Notes: a model not told the origin generated them from the sequence alone. A stretch of DNA of 57,695 nt from Desulfovibrio sp. (GCA_024699605.1 JAILPJ010000046.1:1-57695); one strand, 5' to 3'; shown: positions 24,164-33,548, counted from the stretch's first letter. Made by a program: numbers and translations.

Positions 24164-25732
24164 ATGGGTGTGCGCTGGCGTCTGGCCATAGCCTTGGCGG
24201 TCTTTATCCTCTCACTCGTTTACGCGGCTCCGAGTTTTCTGGGCCGCGACCTCGCCTTTTTGCCTGAGAGCCGCGTGAATCTTGGTCTCGACCTGCGCGG
24301 AGGCATTCATCTGACCTTGGGTGTGGATGTGCAAAAGGCGGTGAGCAATACTCTGGCCATTCTCGGTCAGGACCTGCGCAGACAGGCTCAGGAAGAACGT
24401 TTTGCCGTGCTCAGGCCGAGGGTCATTGGGACATCGACCTTGGAGTTCATCCTGCCGCGAGCCGAGCACGAGGAAAAACTCAAAGCCCTGGTTAGCCGTC
24501 AGTTCCCGCAGCTTGAACTGGAAGAGGGCAAGCACACGGAAAATGGGCAGGTGCGCTATACCGCCCATTTTTCCGATCACGAGATTACGCGTCTTGAGGC
24601 CATGGCCTTGGATCAGGCGCTGAAGACGATCCGTAACCGTATCGACCAGTTTGGCGTAGCCGAACCCGATATTCGCAAACAGGCCGGCAACCGCATCCAG
24701 ATTCAGCTGCCCGGTGTCTCCGATCCCAAGCGTGCTGTGCAGATCATTGGCCAGACCGCCCATCTGGAATTTCATCTGGTGCGCGAAGACGTGGACGCCG
24801 ATCGCACGGTTTTGCCGGCCGGCGCCATAGCCCTGCCCTATGAGGAAAAGGGCGAACGCGAAGGCAAAAAACGTCAGCTGGTCATTGAGCGCGACGCCAT
24901 GCTGACAGGCGAAGACGTTGACGATGCCAGGCCGGCCTTTGATCAGATGAATCAGCCCTATGTTTCCCTGACCTTTAATGGCCGCGGGGGACGTATTTTT
25001 GAGAAGATTACCGGTGAAAACGTGGGCCGGCGCATGTCCATTGTGCTGGATGGCAAGATCTATTCAGCGCCAGTGATTCGCGAGCGCATTGGCGGCGGCC
25101 GCTGCAGTATTTCCGGCAGCTTTAGCACGGAAGAGGCGCAGGATCTGGCCATTGTGCTCAGAGCCGGATCTCTGCCGGCCCCGGTTTCCGTGCTTGAGGA
25201 ACGCACTGTGGGGCCTTCTCTGGGTAAGGAATCCATCGACAGCGGTGTTTCCGCCTCCATGCTCGGCGCCTTTCTGGTTCTGGCCTTTATGGCCATCTAT
25301 TACGGCCTGTCGGGCGTGATTGCCGATTTGATGCTGATTTTCACCATTCTGATTCTGTTTGCCGGCATGGGTGCCTTTGGAGCCACGCTGACCTTGCCTG
25401 GCATTGCGGGTATTGTCCTAACCATCGGCATGAGCGTGGACGCCAATGTGCTCATTTTTGAACGCATCAGAGAAGAGCTCAGATCCGGCTTTTCGCCGTT
25501 GGCGGCCGTTAAGGCCGGCTTTGAGCGATCGGCCATTGCCATTATCGACTCCAACCTGACGACCATCATCACGGCCGTGATTTTGTATCAGTTTGGCACA
25601 GGCCCAGTACGCGGTTTTGCGGTGACACTTTCTCTTGGTATTCTGGCCTCCATGTTCACCGCCATCTTTGTTTCCCGCGCCATTTTTGAAGTCTGGGCCA
25701 GGCGGGCTGGTTCCCGCGGCCTGAGCATCTAA
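24164..25732 (+). CDS. secD: Protein translocase subunit SecD
   Basis: 522 residues. SecD, with SecF, uses proton-motive force to pull exported proteins across the inner membrane. The first transmembrane helix is followed by NLGLDLRGGIHLTLGVD (D1 motif), a large periplasmic domain with IRNRIDQFGVAEPDIRKQAGNRIQIQLPGV, and a C-terminal RND-type bundle of five helices with GMSVDANVLIFERIREELRSG and TTIITAVILYQFGTGPVRGFAVTL. Length is in the usual range of ~500-620. It lies between yajC and secF with short gaps. Confidence 0.97.
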   Translation: MGVRWRLAIALAVFILSLVYAAPSFLGRDLAFLPESRVNLGLDLRGGIHLTLGVDVQKAVSNTLAILGQDLRRQAQEERFAVLRPRVIGTSTLEFILPRAEHEEKLKALVSRQFPQLELEEGKHTENGQVRYTAHFSDHEITRLEAMALDQALKTIRNRIDQFGVAEPDIRKQAGNRIQIQLPGVSDPKRAVQIIGQTAHLEFHLVREDVDADRTVLPAGAIALPYEEKGEREGKKRQLVIERDAMLTGEDVDDARPAFDQMNQPYVSLTFNGRGGRIFEKITGENVGRRMSIVLDGKIYSAPVIRERIGGGRCSISGSFSTEEAQDLAIVLRAGSLPAPVSVLEERTVGPSLGKESIDSGVSASMLGAFLVLAFMAIYYGLSGVIADLMLIFTILILFAGMGAFGATLTLPGIAGIVLTIGMSVDANVLIFERIREELRSGFSPLAAVKAGFERSAIAIIDSNLTTIITAVILYQFGTGPVRGFAVTLSLGILASMFTAIFVSRAIFEVWARRAGSRGLSI

Positions 25733-25746
25733 CCTGTGGAGTCTGT

Positions 25747-26850
25747 ATGCCTTTTCAAATCATCAAGCCCAATACCAGAATTGATTTCGTCGGCAAACGC
25801 CATATCGCTTACGCGTTTTCGATTCTGATGCTGCTTTTGGGATTGTACTCGTGCCTTTTTGGCAAAGGCCTCAATCTGGGCATCGACTTTGCCGGTGGCG
25901 TCATCGTGCAGGTGCGCTTTGACAAGAGCATGGACGATGAAGCGCTTAAAAAAAGCCTGGATGTGCCGGAACTGCCCGGCATCAGCACCCAGCGTTTTGG
26001 TGAAGGCGATCGGGAATTCCTCCTGCGTTTTTCCAAAACCCAGGACGGAGATGCCGGAGATCTGCGCACCAAGGTTGTCGCGCAACTTGCCAAGGTTTTT
26101 CCCGACAATCAGGCGGAAATTGCGCGTATGGAAGTGGTCGGTCCCAAAGTGGGCGATGACCTGAAAAACAAGGCCTTAAGCGCTCTTTACTACGCCATCC
26201 TGCTCATTGCGGTCTATATTTCGGGACGTTTCGAGCACCGCTGGCTGGCTGCAGCGGTTATGGCGGCCATTCTCTGGGGCTGCATGTATGCGGTGAGTTC
26301 CGTGCTGACCCTTTCCATGGGCTGGCTTGTGCTTGTGGCCCTTTTGATCACTCTGGCCACCTGCTATTTCTTGCGCCTGCATTTTGCTCTCGGAGCCATT
26401 TTGGCCCTGATCCACGACGTCTTTATCACCACAGGCTTCCTTGCCATGTCAGGCGTGGACATTGACTTAAATGTCATCGCCGCGCTCTTGACCATCATGG
26501 GCTATTCACTCAACGATACCATTATTATTTACGACCGCTTGCGTGAAAATTTGCGCAAGCATCCTGATATCAGCTTCCAACAGATCATCAACCGCAGTGT
26601 CAACCAAACTCTTTCGCGTACCGTGATCACCAGTGGCACAACCATTGCCGCCGCCTTGGCGCTCTTTTTCCTGGGTGGCGGTGTGATTCATGCCTTTGCC
26701 CTGACCATGCTCATTGGTGTGGTGATCGGTACCTTCTCCTCCATCTATATTTCCTCGTCCCTGCTCATGCTGCTTGGCTCAAGCGATGAGTACAAGAAGT
26801 CGCAGCAGGAGGAGCAGTTTGAACGACCGGGAGAGCACGGTATGGTCTAG
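25747..26850 (+). CDS. secF: Protein translocase subunit SecF
   Basis: 367 residues from ATG 25747, 14 bp after secD. N-terminal helix then LNLGIDFAGGVIVQVRFD (SecF D1-type motif), a short periplasmic domain, and a bundle with LSALYYAILLIAVYI, ALGAILALIHDVFITTGFLAM, LTIMGYSLNDTIIIYDRLREN and TLSRTVITSGTT. These are standard SecF features. A Rho-independent terminator follows the gene. Confidence 0.97.
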   Translation: MPFQIIKPNTRIDFVGKRHIAYAFSILMLLLGLYSCLFGKGLNLGIDFAGGVIVQVRFDKSMDDEALKKSLDVPELPGISTQRFGEGDREFLLRFSKTQDGDAGDLRTKVVAQLAKVFPDNQAEIARMEVVGPKVGDDLKNKALSALYYAILLIAVYISGRFEHRWLAAAVMAAILWGCMYAVSSVLTLSMGWLVLVALLITLATCYFLRLHFALGAILALIHDVFITTGFLAMSGVDIDLNVIAALLTIMGYSLNDTIIIYDRLRENLRKHPDISFQQIINRSVNQTLSRTVITSGTTIAAALALFFLGGGVIHAFALTMLIGVVIGTFSSIYISSSLLMLLGSSDEYKKSQQEEQFERPGEHGMV

Positions 26851-26872
26851 ACAGGCCTTTGGACGGATTGTT

Positions 26873-26907
26873 AGGTCGCAATGTGCAAGACATTGCGGCC
26901 TTTTTTT
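26873..26907 (+). terminator. Rho-independent terminator after secF
   Basis: An 11-bp stem (AGGTCGCAATG with CATTGCGGCCT) and T7. Stem core is nearly identical to that of the terminator after pal. Confidence 0.9.
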
Positions 26908-26912
26908 GTGGC

Positions 26913-26940
26913 TTGACGAGCGAGCAGGCGGTATTAGATA
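26913..26940 (+). promoter_or_regulatory. Probable promoter for the dnaJ-cbpM-clpB cluster
   Basis: TTGACG (26913-26918), 16 nt, TAGATA (26935-26940). A ~90-nt leader precedes the dnaJ start. I see no CIRCE element or clear sigma-32 consensus. Confidence 0.5.
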
Positions 26941-27034
26941 TGCTCTGAGCGGTTTAGGTCAGAGATCCTGCCGCTTGATTGCTCTGACATGGCTGGAAGA
27001 CATCCTGTCCTGCCAGATGCGTGAGGAGAACTGT

Positions 27035-27988
27035 ATGGCCGCGACCTATAAAGATTACTACAAATTGCTTGGCGTTGAACGGAATGCCTCGGATCAAGAC
27101 ATTGCGCACGCCTTTAAAAAACAAGCTCGTAAGTATCACCCTGATCTCAATCCCAACAACAAGCAGGCCGAGGAGCGTTTCAAGGAAGTCAATGAGGCCT
27201 ATGAAGTCCTCAAGGATCCGGAAAAGCGCAGGCTTTACGATCAGCTTGGTTCCAATTGGAAACAGGGTCAGGCCTTTGGCGAGCCGGGTTTTGAGGGCAC
27301 GCATTTTACCTTCAATGGCCGTAATTTTGACGGTTCGGGCTTTTCCGACTTTTTTGAATCGCTTTTTGGCGGACACAGTGCGGGGGGCTTTGGGCAAAGC
27401 GGCTTTGGCAGCGGCGGCCGTTCCTTTGGTCCTGATCCCTTTGGTGGCTTTTCTTCAAAGCCCAGGCGCGGACGCGATATAGAAAGTGAGCTTGCGCTGA
27501 CGCTGGAAGAGGTCGTGCGCGGAGGGCTCAGACAGGTCACCATTGCCACGCCCAATGGTCCCAAGAGTCTGGAAGTCAAACTGCCTCCGGGCATTGCCGA
27601 GGGCAAGAAACTGCGGCTGGCCGGTCAAGGCGACAGCGTCTTGGGCGGCAGTAGCGGGGATCTTTTCCTGCAGATCCGCTATAAGCCCCATGAGCGATTT
27701 CGCGTACAGGGCAAGGATTTGATCTGTGATTTGCCTTTGACTCCATGGGAGGCCGTGCTGGGTACGCGCGCCGATGTTGCGACCCTTGATGGCAATGTGG
27801 AGCTTTCCATCCCGGCGGGAACGAGTTCCGGGCGTAAGTTCCGCCTGCGCGGCAAGGGGCTTGGCAGTCCAAACGACCGCGGTGATATTCTCGTACAGAT
27901 TATGGTCAAGGTGCCGTCGTCGGTCTCTGGCGAGGAGAAGCGGCTCTGGGAAGAACTGGCCAGGCAGTCTTCGTTCAAGGCGCGTTGA
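27035..27988 (+). CDS. cbpA: DnaJ-type co-chaperone without zinc finger (CbpA class)
   Basis: 317 residues from ATG 27035 with GAGGAGA upstream. The J domain starts with YKDYYKLLGVERNASDQDI and carries the HPD motif in YHPDLNPNN. A Gly/Phe-rich region follows (about 75-140, with FGQSGFGSGGRSFGPDPFGG). Then come the two C-terminal substrate-binding domains (DIESELALTLEEVVRGG, LPPGIAEGKKLRLAGQG, LICDLPLTPWEAVLG). The four CxxCxGxG repeats of DnaJ are absent, which together with the cbpM neighbour indicates the CbpA class. It stimulates DnaK. Confidence 0.93.
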   Translation: MAATYKDYYKLLGVERNASDQDIAHAFKKQARKYHPDLNPNNKQAEERFKEVNEAYEVLKDPEKRRLYDQLGSNWKQGQAFGEPGFEGTHFTFNGRNFDGSGFSDFFESLFGGHSAGGFGQSGFGSGGRSFGPDPFGGFSSKPRRGRDIESELALTLEEVVRGGLRQVTIATPNGPKSLEVKLPPGIAEGKKLRLAGQGDSVLGGSSGDLFLQIRYKPHERFRVQGKDLICDLPLTPWEAVLGTRADVATLDGNVELSIPAGTSSGRKFRLRGKGLGSPNDRGDILVQIMVKVPSSVSGEEKRLWEELARQSSFKAR

Positions 27989-28024
27989 GTTTTCGGCTCA
28001 AAGCAAAGATAGCAGGGTAGGCAT

Positions 28025-28294
28025 ATGCTTGGAGAGGAAGAATTCCTGCGTGAGACGGGATTAAGTATAGAACGTTTTCAGGATGTCCTGTCTCTTGGCT
28101 GGGTAGGAACTGAGAAAGATGAGGAGAATCATCTCCTTTTTTCCGATGCGGATATTTATCGCGTACGGAAATTAGTACGCATCTGTGGCGATTTTGATCT
28201 GCCGGTGATTGGTGGCACCATTATCGTCGATCTTCTTGAGCGCATTGCGCAACTTGAAGAAACCGTTCGCCAGCTGAAAGCTGGCGCGGACTAA
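28025..28294 (+). CDS. cbpM: CbpM-like chaperone modulator (MerR-type helix-turn-helix)
   Basis: 89 residues. Begins EEEFLRETGLSIERFQDVLSLGWV and continues with the MerR-like LLFSDADIYRVRKLVRICGDFDLPVIGGTIIVDLLERI and a short coiled coil. This is the CbpM family, which in E. coli binds the CbpA J domain and inhibits it; the position directly after cbpA fits that role. A weak GGGTAGG ribosome site precedes the ATG. Confidence 0.88.
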   Translation: MLGEEEFLRETGLSIERFQDVLSLGWVGTEKDEENHLLFSDADIYRVRKLVRICGDFDLPVIGGTIIVDLLERIAQLEETVRQLKAGAD

Positions 28295-28341
28295 AGAGCT
28301 TTGAATGTTTCCCGTGAATGCGGGATTTGGCGGAGGTCATT

Positions 28342-30945
28342 ATGGATATTAACAAATTTACCGACAAGGCGAGAGAAGCTGTCAGTCAGGCGCAGACACT
28401 AGCGTCAGGCATGGGGCACAGCGAAACCGACTGCGAGCATCTGGCTTTGGCGCTTGTGACTCAGGAACAGGGCATTGTGCCGGTCCTGCTTGATAAAATG
28501 GGCGTGCAGGCCAAGTCTTTGGCTGTGGCTCTGGAAGCTGAACTGAAGAAAAAGCCCACATTGACGGGCACGCATCTGGCTCCGGATAAAATCGTCATCA
28601 CCCAGGCATTAGCCAAGGTTTTGGCCAATGCGCAGGAAGAAGCGCGCCGGATGAAAGACGAGTATGTGAGTGTGGACCATCTCTTTGCGGCCCTGCTCGA
28701 TCTGGAGGAAAAGTCGGCTTTAGGGCGCCTGTTCAAGGATTTTGGCATTTCCCGTGCGATCTTCACCAGCACCATGGAAAAGGCCAGAAACGGGGCACGC
28801 ATCACCAGTCCCAATCCCGAAGACACCTTCGAGGCTCTGAAAAAATACGCCAGAGACCTCGTTGATATAGCCCAGCGCGGCAAGATGGATCCAGTGATTG
28901 GCCGTGACAGCGAGATTCGCCGCGTCATCAGAATCCTTTCACGCCGCACCAAGAACAATCCCGTGCTCATCGGCGAAGCCGGTGTCGGCAAGACAGCCAT
29001 TGTGGAAGGTTTGGCCTTCCGCATTGCCAAGGGCGATGTGCCGGAAAATCTCAAGAAGAACCGTCTTTTTGCCCTGGATATGGGCGCATTGATTGCCGGT
29101 GCCAAATACCGCGGCGAATTTGAAGAGCGCTTCAAGGCCGTACTGGGTGAAGTGGAAAAAAGTGAAGGCCAGATCATCCTCTTCATTGATGAGCTGCATA
29201 CTATTGTGGGGGCCGGTAAGACCGAAGGCGCCATGGACGCCGGCAATCTCCTGAAGCCGATGCTTGCGCGCGGTGAATTGCACTGCATTGGTGCCACCAC
29301 CCTTGATGAGTACCGCAAGTACATTGAAAAGGACCCGGCTCTGGAACGCCGTTTTCAGCCGGTGCTGGTGGAAGAGCCGACGGTTGAAGATGCCATTTCC
29401 ATTTTGCGCGGATTGAAGGGCCGTTTTGAGCTGCATCACGGCGTCAGAATCAGTGATTCGGCCCTGGTGGATGCGGTTCTGCTCTCGCACCGCTATATCA
29501 CGGATCGGCAATTGCCGGACAAGGCCATTGATCTCATCGATGAAGCCGGCGCCATGATCCGAACGGAAATCGATTCCCTGCCCACGGAGCTTGACGAAGC
29601 CAATCGCCGTGTGATGCAGCTGGAGATCGACCGCGAAGCCTTGCGCAAGGAGACCGATGAGGCCAGTCGTGAACGGCTGGAGAAGCTGGAAAACGAACTG
29701 GAGGAACAGCGCGGCGTACAGATGCGGCTCAAGCAGCAATGGGACCATGAAAAGGCTTCCATTGACAGTGTGCGTCAGATTAAGGCCAAGATTGAGGAAA
29801 CGCGCTTGGCCATAGACCGCGCCAAGCAGGCTTCGGATTTGAACAGAGCCGCCGAATTGATGTACGCCAAACTGCCGGCTCTGCAAAAGGAATTGGAACA
29901 GGCCGAAGGGCTCGGCCATGGTGAAGGCACAACGCGACTGCTGCGCGAAGAAGTCCGTCCCGACGATATCGCCGAAATTGTGGCCAAATGGACCGGCATT
30001 CCCGTGACCCGCTTACTGGAAAGCGAGCGCGAAAAGCTTTTGCGTCTGGCTGATGTTTTGCACAAGCGGGTTGTGGGACAGGATGAGGCCGTGGGCGCTG
30101 TGGCCGATGCGGTCTTGCGTGCCCGCGCGGGCCTTTCAGATCCAGCCAGACCGACTGGTTCCTTTATCTTTCTTGGCCCCACAGGCGTGGGAAAGACCGA
30201 ACTGTCCAAGGCCCTGGCCGAAGCACTCTTCGATACGGAAGAGAATATTGTACGCCTGGATATGAGTGAATACATGGAAAAGCACTCGGTTTCGCGTCTG
30301 ATCGGTGCGCCTCCAGGCTATGTAGGCTATGACGAAGGCGGTCAGCTGACGGAAGCGGTGCGCAGGCGACCCTATTCGGTGGTGCTCTTTGATGAGATTG
30401 AAAAGGCCCATCCCGATGTTTTCAATACGCTTTTGCAATTGCTTGATGACGGCCGGCTCACGGATAATCAGGGCAGAACCGTGGATTTCCGCAACTGCAT
30501 CATCATCATGACCTCAAATATCGGCTCTTCGTATCTGCTTGAGGGCATTACCGCAGATGGTACCCTCAAGGCGGGAGCCAAGGAAAAGGTCATGGAAGAG
30601 CTCAAAGCGCATTTTCGACCTGAGTTTCTGAACCGTGTGGATGAAACCGTGGTCTTCTTACCGCTGAAGCGCGATCAGGTTGGCAAAATTGTGGAATTGC
30701 AGCTGGCCAGACTGCGCAAGCGTCTTGAAGAACGCCAGATCCGTGTGGAAATGAGTGAGGCGGCACGCAATTTTGTGGCTGATGAGGCCTATGATCCTGT
30801 CTACGGGGCAAGACCTCTCAGACGTTATTTGCAGCAGAATGTGGAGACCCCACTGGCACGCGAGATCATTTCTGGCAATATCCGCGACGGGCAGAATGTG
30901 CTTGTGGATGTGCGAGAAGGCCAATTGGTCTTTGGCGCTGAATGA
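28342..30945 (+). CDS. clpB: Disaggregase ClpB
   Basis: 867 residues from ATG 28342 (GGAGG upstream; another ATG at 28318 lacks good spacing). An N-terminal Clp-N domain ([16 protein letters not shown]) is followed by AAA1 with [15 protein letters not shown] and [15 protein letters not shown], a long middle coiled coil (about 405-525, e.g. [22 protein letters not shown]), and AAA2 with [19 protein letters not shown] and [16 protein letters not shown]. It works with DnaK/CbpA to dissolve aggregates. Length and domain order match ClpB rather than ClpA. It has no ClpP-binding loop of the IGF type that I can see. It sits downstream of its co-chaperones. Confidence 0.96.
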   Translation: MDINKFTDKAREAVSQAQTLASGMGHSETDCEHLALALVTQEQGIVPVLLDKMGVQAKSLAVALEAELKKKPTLTGTHLAPDKIVITQALAKVLANAQEEARRMKDEYVSVDHLFAALLDLEEKSALGRLFKDFGISRAIFTSTMEKARNGARITSPNPEDTFEALKKYARDLVDIAQRGKMDPVIGRDSEIRRVIRILSRRTKNNPVLIGEAGVGKTAIVEGLAFRIAKGDVPENLKKNRLFALDMGALIAGAKYRGEFEERFKAVLGEVEKSEGQIILFIDELHTIVGAGKTEGAMDAGNLLKPMLARGELHCIGATTLDEYRKYIEKDPALERRFQPVLVEEPTVEDAISILRGLKGRFELHHGVRISDSALVDAVLLSHRYITDRQLPDKAIDLIDEAGAMIRTEIDSLPTELDEANRRVMQLEIDREALRKETDEASRERLEKLENELEEQRGVQMRLKQQWDHEKASIDSVRQIKAKIEETRLAIDRAKQASDLNRAAELMYAKLPALQKELEQAEGLGHGEGTTRLLREEVRPDDIAEIVAKWTGIPVTRLLESEREKLLRLADVLHKRVVGQDEAVGAVADAVLRARAGLSDPARPTGSFIFLGPTGVGKTELSKALAEALFDTEENIVRLDMSEYMEKHSVSRLIGAPPGYVGYDEGGQLTEAVRRRPYSVVLFDEIEKAHPDVFNTLLQLLDDGRLTDNQGRTVDFRNCIIIMTSNIGSSYLLEGITADGTLKAGAKEKVMEELKAHFRPEFLNRVDETVVFLPLKRDQVGKIVELQLARLRKRLEERQIRVEMSEAARNFVADEAYDPVYGARPLRRYLQQNVETPLAREIISGNIRDGQNVLVDVREGQLVFGAE

Positions 30946-31042
30946 TTGCCCTTTCAGTCGTTTTCCCGCTTTGCTCCGCATAGTCTGTTACGGCCGATGT
31001 GAGCGGCAAGCCACCTACGGTTTTTTGCCGTGAAAAATTGGT

Positions 31043-31070
31043 GCCTCCGGGAAAACCACCTCCCGGAGGC
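31043..31070. terminator. Strong hairpin between clpB and the convergent small gene
   Basis: GCCTCCGGG (31043-31051) pairs perfectly with CCCGGAGGC (31062-31070). A short U-rich run follows on each side (stronger on the minus strand, complement of 31032-31038), so it may stop transcription from both convergent genes. Confidence 0.6.
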
Positions 31071-31094
31071 GCTGCTTTTCTGCGACTGGGCTTT

Positions 31095-31310
31095 TTACGC
31101 CCAGCACTTGGCAGCCTTCAGACCAAGCCAATTTCGGATGCGGGAAAACGTTTCTTGCTCCTTCGCCGCCTGGGTCTCGGCTCTCTTTGCAAAGACCCGA
31201 CTTTTGATCCGATGGATGCCTGCAGCAATTTCCTCAGAAACCAACTCTGGGAAGAGGGTTGCTCCCTCCTCCCCGATTTTGCGGAATCTCAGGCCAAAGA
31301 GCCAAAGCAT
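31095..31310 (-). CDS. Small protein of unknown function
   Basis: 71 residues from ATG 31310, reading MLWLFGLRFRKIGEEGATLF and then a charged helix (SEEIAAGIHRIKSRVFAKRAETQAAKEQE) ending GLKAAKCWA. Composition and the coherent amphipathic pattern look coding, and a terminator-like hairpin follows its stop. The start is uncertain: an upstream in-frame TTG with AGG nearby would add seven residues. Its family is not recognised. It is convergent with clpB and divergent from glmU. Confidence 0.45.
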   Translation of the reverse strand: MLWLFGLRFRKIGEEGATLFPELVSEEIAAGIHRIKSRVFAKRAETQAAKEQETFSRIRNWLGLKAAKCWA

Positions 31311-31416
31311 AGGCGAAAAATTGACCAATGACCTGGGGCACGTTACACTTCCTTGATTGGCTGATTCAGCCTGGAAACGTACGCAAGAGCAAGACGTGCT
31401 TATAAAGGATATAGCC

Positions 31417-32784
31417 ATGGAAAAACGTGCGGCACTCATTCTCGCTGCCGGCAAAGGCACTCGCATGCATTCCCCCAAGCCCAAGGTCTTACAGAAGATT
31501 CTGGGCAGTCCCATGCTGGCCTGTGTCTATCAGGCTCTTAAACCGCTTTTTGGCAGTGATATCATAACACTGGTTGGTCACAGAGCCGATCTTGTGCAGG
31601 CCTCTTTCCCCGAAGAACACTTTGTCGTGCAGAACGAGCAGTTGGGAACAGGGCACGCCCTGACCTGTGCTCTGCCTGAGCTTTGCCAAAAAGGCTATAG
31701 CCATGTCTTGGTGGTCAATGGGGATGTGCCGCTTGTGACAGAGGACCTGTTGCGGCGTTTCCTGGACGAGGCCTGTGGCAGTGATCTGGCTTTTGCCACG
31801 ATTCAGTTGGACGATGCCGCAGCCTACGGTCGTGTCGTACGCCGCAACGGTCAGATTGCCATTGTTGAGGCCAAGGATTACGACGAAAGTCGCGATGGCC
31901 CGGTGACCGGTGAGATCAATGCCGGCCTCTACTGGCTTACGATCGACCTTGCCAAGTCGCTTTTGCCCATGCTCACACCGAGCCCCAAGAGCGGAGAATA
32001 CTATATCACGGATCTGGTGGCTTTGGCCTGCCAGGCCAAGGCCCGCGTTCAGGCTGTGATGCTCGGCCGGGACAATCGTCTTCTTGGCGTCAATTCTCCC
32101 AAGGAATTGAGCGAGATGGAAGAACTTTTGCGGCAGGAGATTGTGCAGGGGCTTTTGGCCAAAGGCGTGATCTGTCACGCCCCGGAGCTTTTGCGGGTGG
32201 GACCATTGGCGCAAGTGGAAGCGGGCAGTGAACTTACTGGCCCCTGTGAAATTTACGGACACAGTCGGATCTGTGCCGGAGCTGAAATCGCCTCACATTG
32301 CTATCTTGAGGAAAGCTGCGTAGCAGAGGGAGCCCGCATTCATTCCTTTTCGCATCTTTCTGGAGCAGAGGTCGGCGTTGGCGCCCTGGTTGGCCCCTAT
32401 GCGCGGCTCAGACCCGGGGCGGTCCTTGAAGAGGATTCGCACGTGGGCAATTTTGTGGAGCTGAAAAAAGCCAGGCTGGGACGTGGGGCCAAGGCCAATC
32501 ATCTCAGCTATCTGGGTGATGCCAGCATCGGTCAGGGGACAAATATCGGCGCAGGCACCATCACCTGCAATTACGATGGCAAGAATAAGCATCGCACGGA
32601 AATCGGCGAAAAGGCCTTTATCGGCAGTAATACGGCTCTCGTGGCGCCAGTGCGCGTAGGCGCCGGTGCCCTGGTGGGAGCGGGCTCGACGATTACCCAC
32701 GATGTGCCTGAGGATAATCTTTCCGTGGCCAGGGCCAAGCAGAAGAATTTTGCCCAGCGCTTCAGGCAGCATGACGAGGCGTAG
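31417..32784 (+). CDS. glmU: Bifunctional UDP-N-acetylglucosamine pyrophosphorylase / glucosamine-1-phosphate N-acetyltransferase
   Basis: 455 residues from ATG 31417 (AAAGGAT upstream). It makes UDP-GlcNAc for peptidoglycan and lipopolysaccharide. The N-terminal uridyltransferase shows LAAGKGTRMHSPKPKVLQKILGSPM, NEQLGTGHALTCALP and VVNGDVPLVT. The C-terminal left-handed beta-helix holds the acetyltransferase with PYARLRPGAVLEEDSHVGNFVELKKARLG, ANHLSYLGDASIG and NIGAGTITCNYDGKNKHRTEIG. Length is standard. Next come the zapB-like and zapA genes. Confidence 0.97.
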   Translation: MEKRAALILAAGKGTRMHSPKPKVLQKILGSPMLACVYQALKPLFGSDIITLVGHRADLVQASFPEEHFVVQNEQLGTGHALTCALPELCQKGYSHVLVVNGDVPLVTEDLLRRFLDEACGSDLAFATIQLDDAAAYGRVVRRNGQIAIVEAKDYDESRDGPVTGEINAGLYWLTIDLAKSLLPMLTPSPKSGEYYITDLVALACQAKARVQAVMLGRDNRLLGVNSPKELSEMEELLRQEIVQGLLAKGVICHAPELLRVGPLAQVEAGSELTGPCEIYGHSRICAGAEIASHCYLEESCVAEGARIHSFSHLSGAEVGVGALVGPYARLRPGAVLEEDSHVGNFVELKKARLGRGAKANHLSYLGDASIGQGTNIGAGTITCNYDGKNKHRTEIGEKAFIGSNTALVAPVRVGAGALVGAGSTITHDVPEDNLSVARAKQKNFAQRFRQHDEA

Positions 32785-32843
32785 GCTCGCACTTTGCCTG
32801 CCCGCTTGCCAAGACATGGGCAGAGTGCTAGAACGAAAGTATG
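32783..32843 (+). promoter_or_regulatory. Possible hairpin-bridged start or leaderless promoter before the zapB-like gene
   Basis: AGG (32783-32785, overlapping the glmU stop) abuts a long stem: CT-c-GCACTTTGCC (32786-32798) with GGCAGAGTGC-t-AG (32819-32831), ten pairs with one G-U plus two further pairs. Nine nt then lead to the AUG at 32841. The same DNA also contains TTGCCA (32806-32811), 17 nt, TAGAAC (32829-32834), a promoter whose start would fall on the AUG itself. The two readings are alternatives or could coexist. Confidence 0.4.
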
Positions 32844-33086
32844 AAAATTTTAGAGCAGCTTGATTCTCAGGTCGACGCTCTCCTGCAAAAGCTTTCGCAG
32901 GTGAAGAAGGAAAACGAAAGCCTCAGAATGCAGGTGCAAAGTCTGAGAAGTTCACTCACTGCTCTAGAAGCCAAAAATCACAGCCTGACGGATAGTCTGG
33001 CCGAAGCGGAAAATATGCGCAGCCAGGCTTTGGAGCGATTAGATCGGCTCATGCTCAAAATTCAGGATTTCGACCACGTGGAATAG
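32841..33086 (+). CDS. zapB: ZapB-like coiled-coil cell-division protein
   Basis: 81 residues, predicted to be one long coiled coil throughout (KILEQLDSQVDALLQKLSQV, then KKENESLRMQVQSLRSSL). ZapB in enterobacteria links the ZapA-FtsZ ring to other division components. Sequence match is generic for short coiled coils, so the name rests on size and on zapA lying 6 bp downstream. No ordinary ribosome site is present; see the element at 32783-32843. Confidence 0.7.
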   Translation: MKILEQLDSQVDALLQKLSQVKKENESLRMQVQSLRSSLTALEAKNHSLTDSLAEAENMRSQALERLDRLMLKIQDFDHVE

Positions 33087-33092
33087 TGTGCT

Positions 33093-33368
33093 ATGGACAA
33101 TTCCCCATTTATCCTGAATGTTCTTGGCTTGCAGATTTCTTTTAAGACTGGAGTCAATCTTGAGCGGGCACGTCAGGCGGCACAGCTACTTGAAGAGCGA
33201 TACGCCGAACAGCAGAATCGCCCTTCAGGGGGGCAAGGCAAGGAAAGTGTCATGAAGACTATTCTTGCCTTTAGGCTGGCAGATGAGCTGCTGCAAACAA
33301 AAAACGAGCTGGAGGCCCTGCGCAATGGCCTGGCTTCCACGCTTGAGAAGATAAAAAAATCCTTATGA
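33093..33368 (+). CDS. zapA: Cell-division protein ZapA
   Basis: 91 residues. ZapA bundles FtsZ filaments in the division ring. NSPFILNVLGLQISFKTGVN matches the N-terminal domain (normally VxILGxxYxI...), followed by LERARQAAQLLEERYAEQ and a C-terminal coiled coil ending TLEKIKKSL. Its stop is followed after three bases by the start of the 6S RNA, the same linkage as zapA-ssrS in gammaproteobacteria. Confidence 0.88.
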   Translation: MDNSPFILNVLGLQISFKTGVNLERARQAAQLLEERYAEQQNRPSGGQGKESVMKTILAFRLADELLQTKNELEALRNGLASTLEKIKKSL

Positions 33369-33548
33369 ATTTCCCTAGGACGTTCGAGGTCTTCGTCTCG
33401 GTGCTAACCTGACAAGCTTTAAGAAAAGGAGACTGTCCCTGTCTTTTGTGTGCATGCCTGTTTTCAGGAAGCCTGAGAGAGACATATGGTTTCCGACCTG
33501 GTTATCCAGGTTCTGTACCGCAGACAGACACGGCGCTCCTGGGGAACT
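33369..33548 (+). ncRNA. ssrS: 6S RNA
   Basis: About 180 nt forming a long rod. The closing stem pairs 33371-33380 with 33537-33546 (10 bp, one G-U). Next, GTCT-tc-GTCT-CGGT (about 33389-33402) pairs with ACCG-C-AGAC-AGAC (about 33517-33530), and AACCTG (33406-33411) with CAGGTT (about 33507-33512). A large internal bubble follows, then the GGAGAC/GTTTCC pair and an apical CCTG-TTTT-CAGG hairpin. This rod-with-central-bubble shape mimics an open promoter and binds RNA polymerase holoenzyme. Position right after zapA agrees. A terminator follows about 35 nt later. Ends are approximate. Confidence 0.8.
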
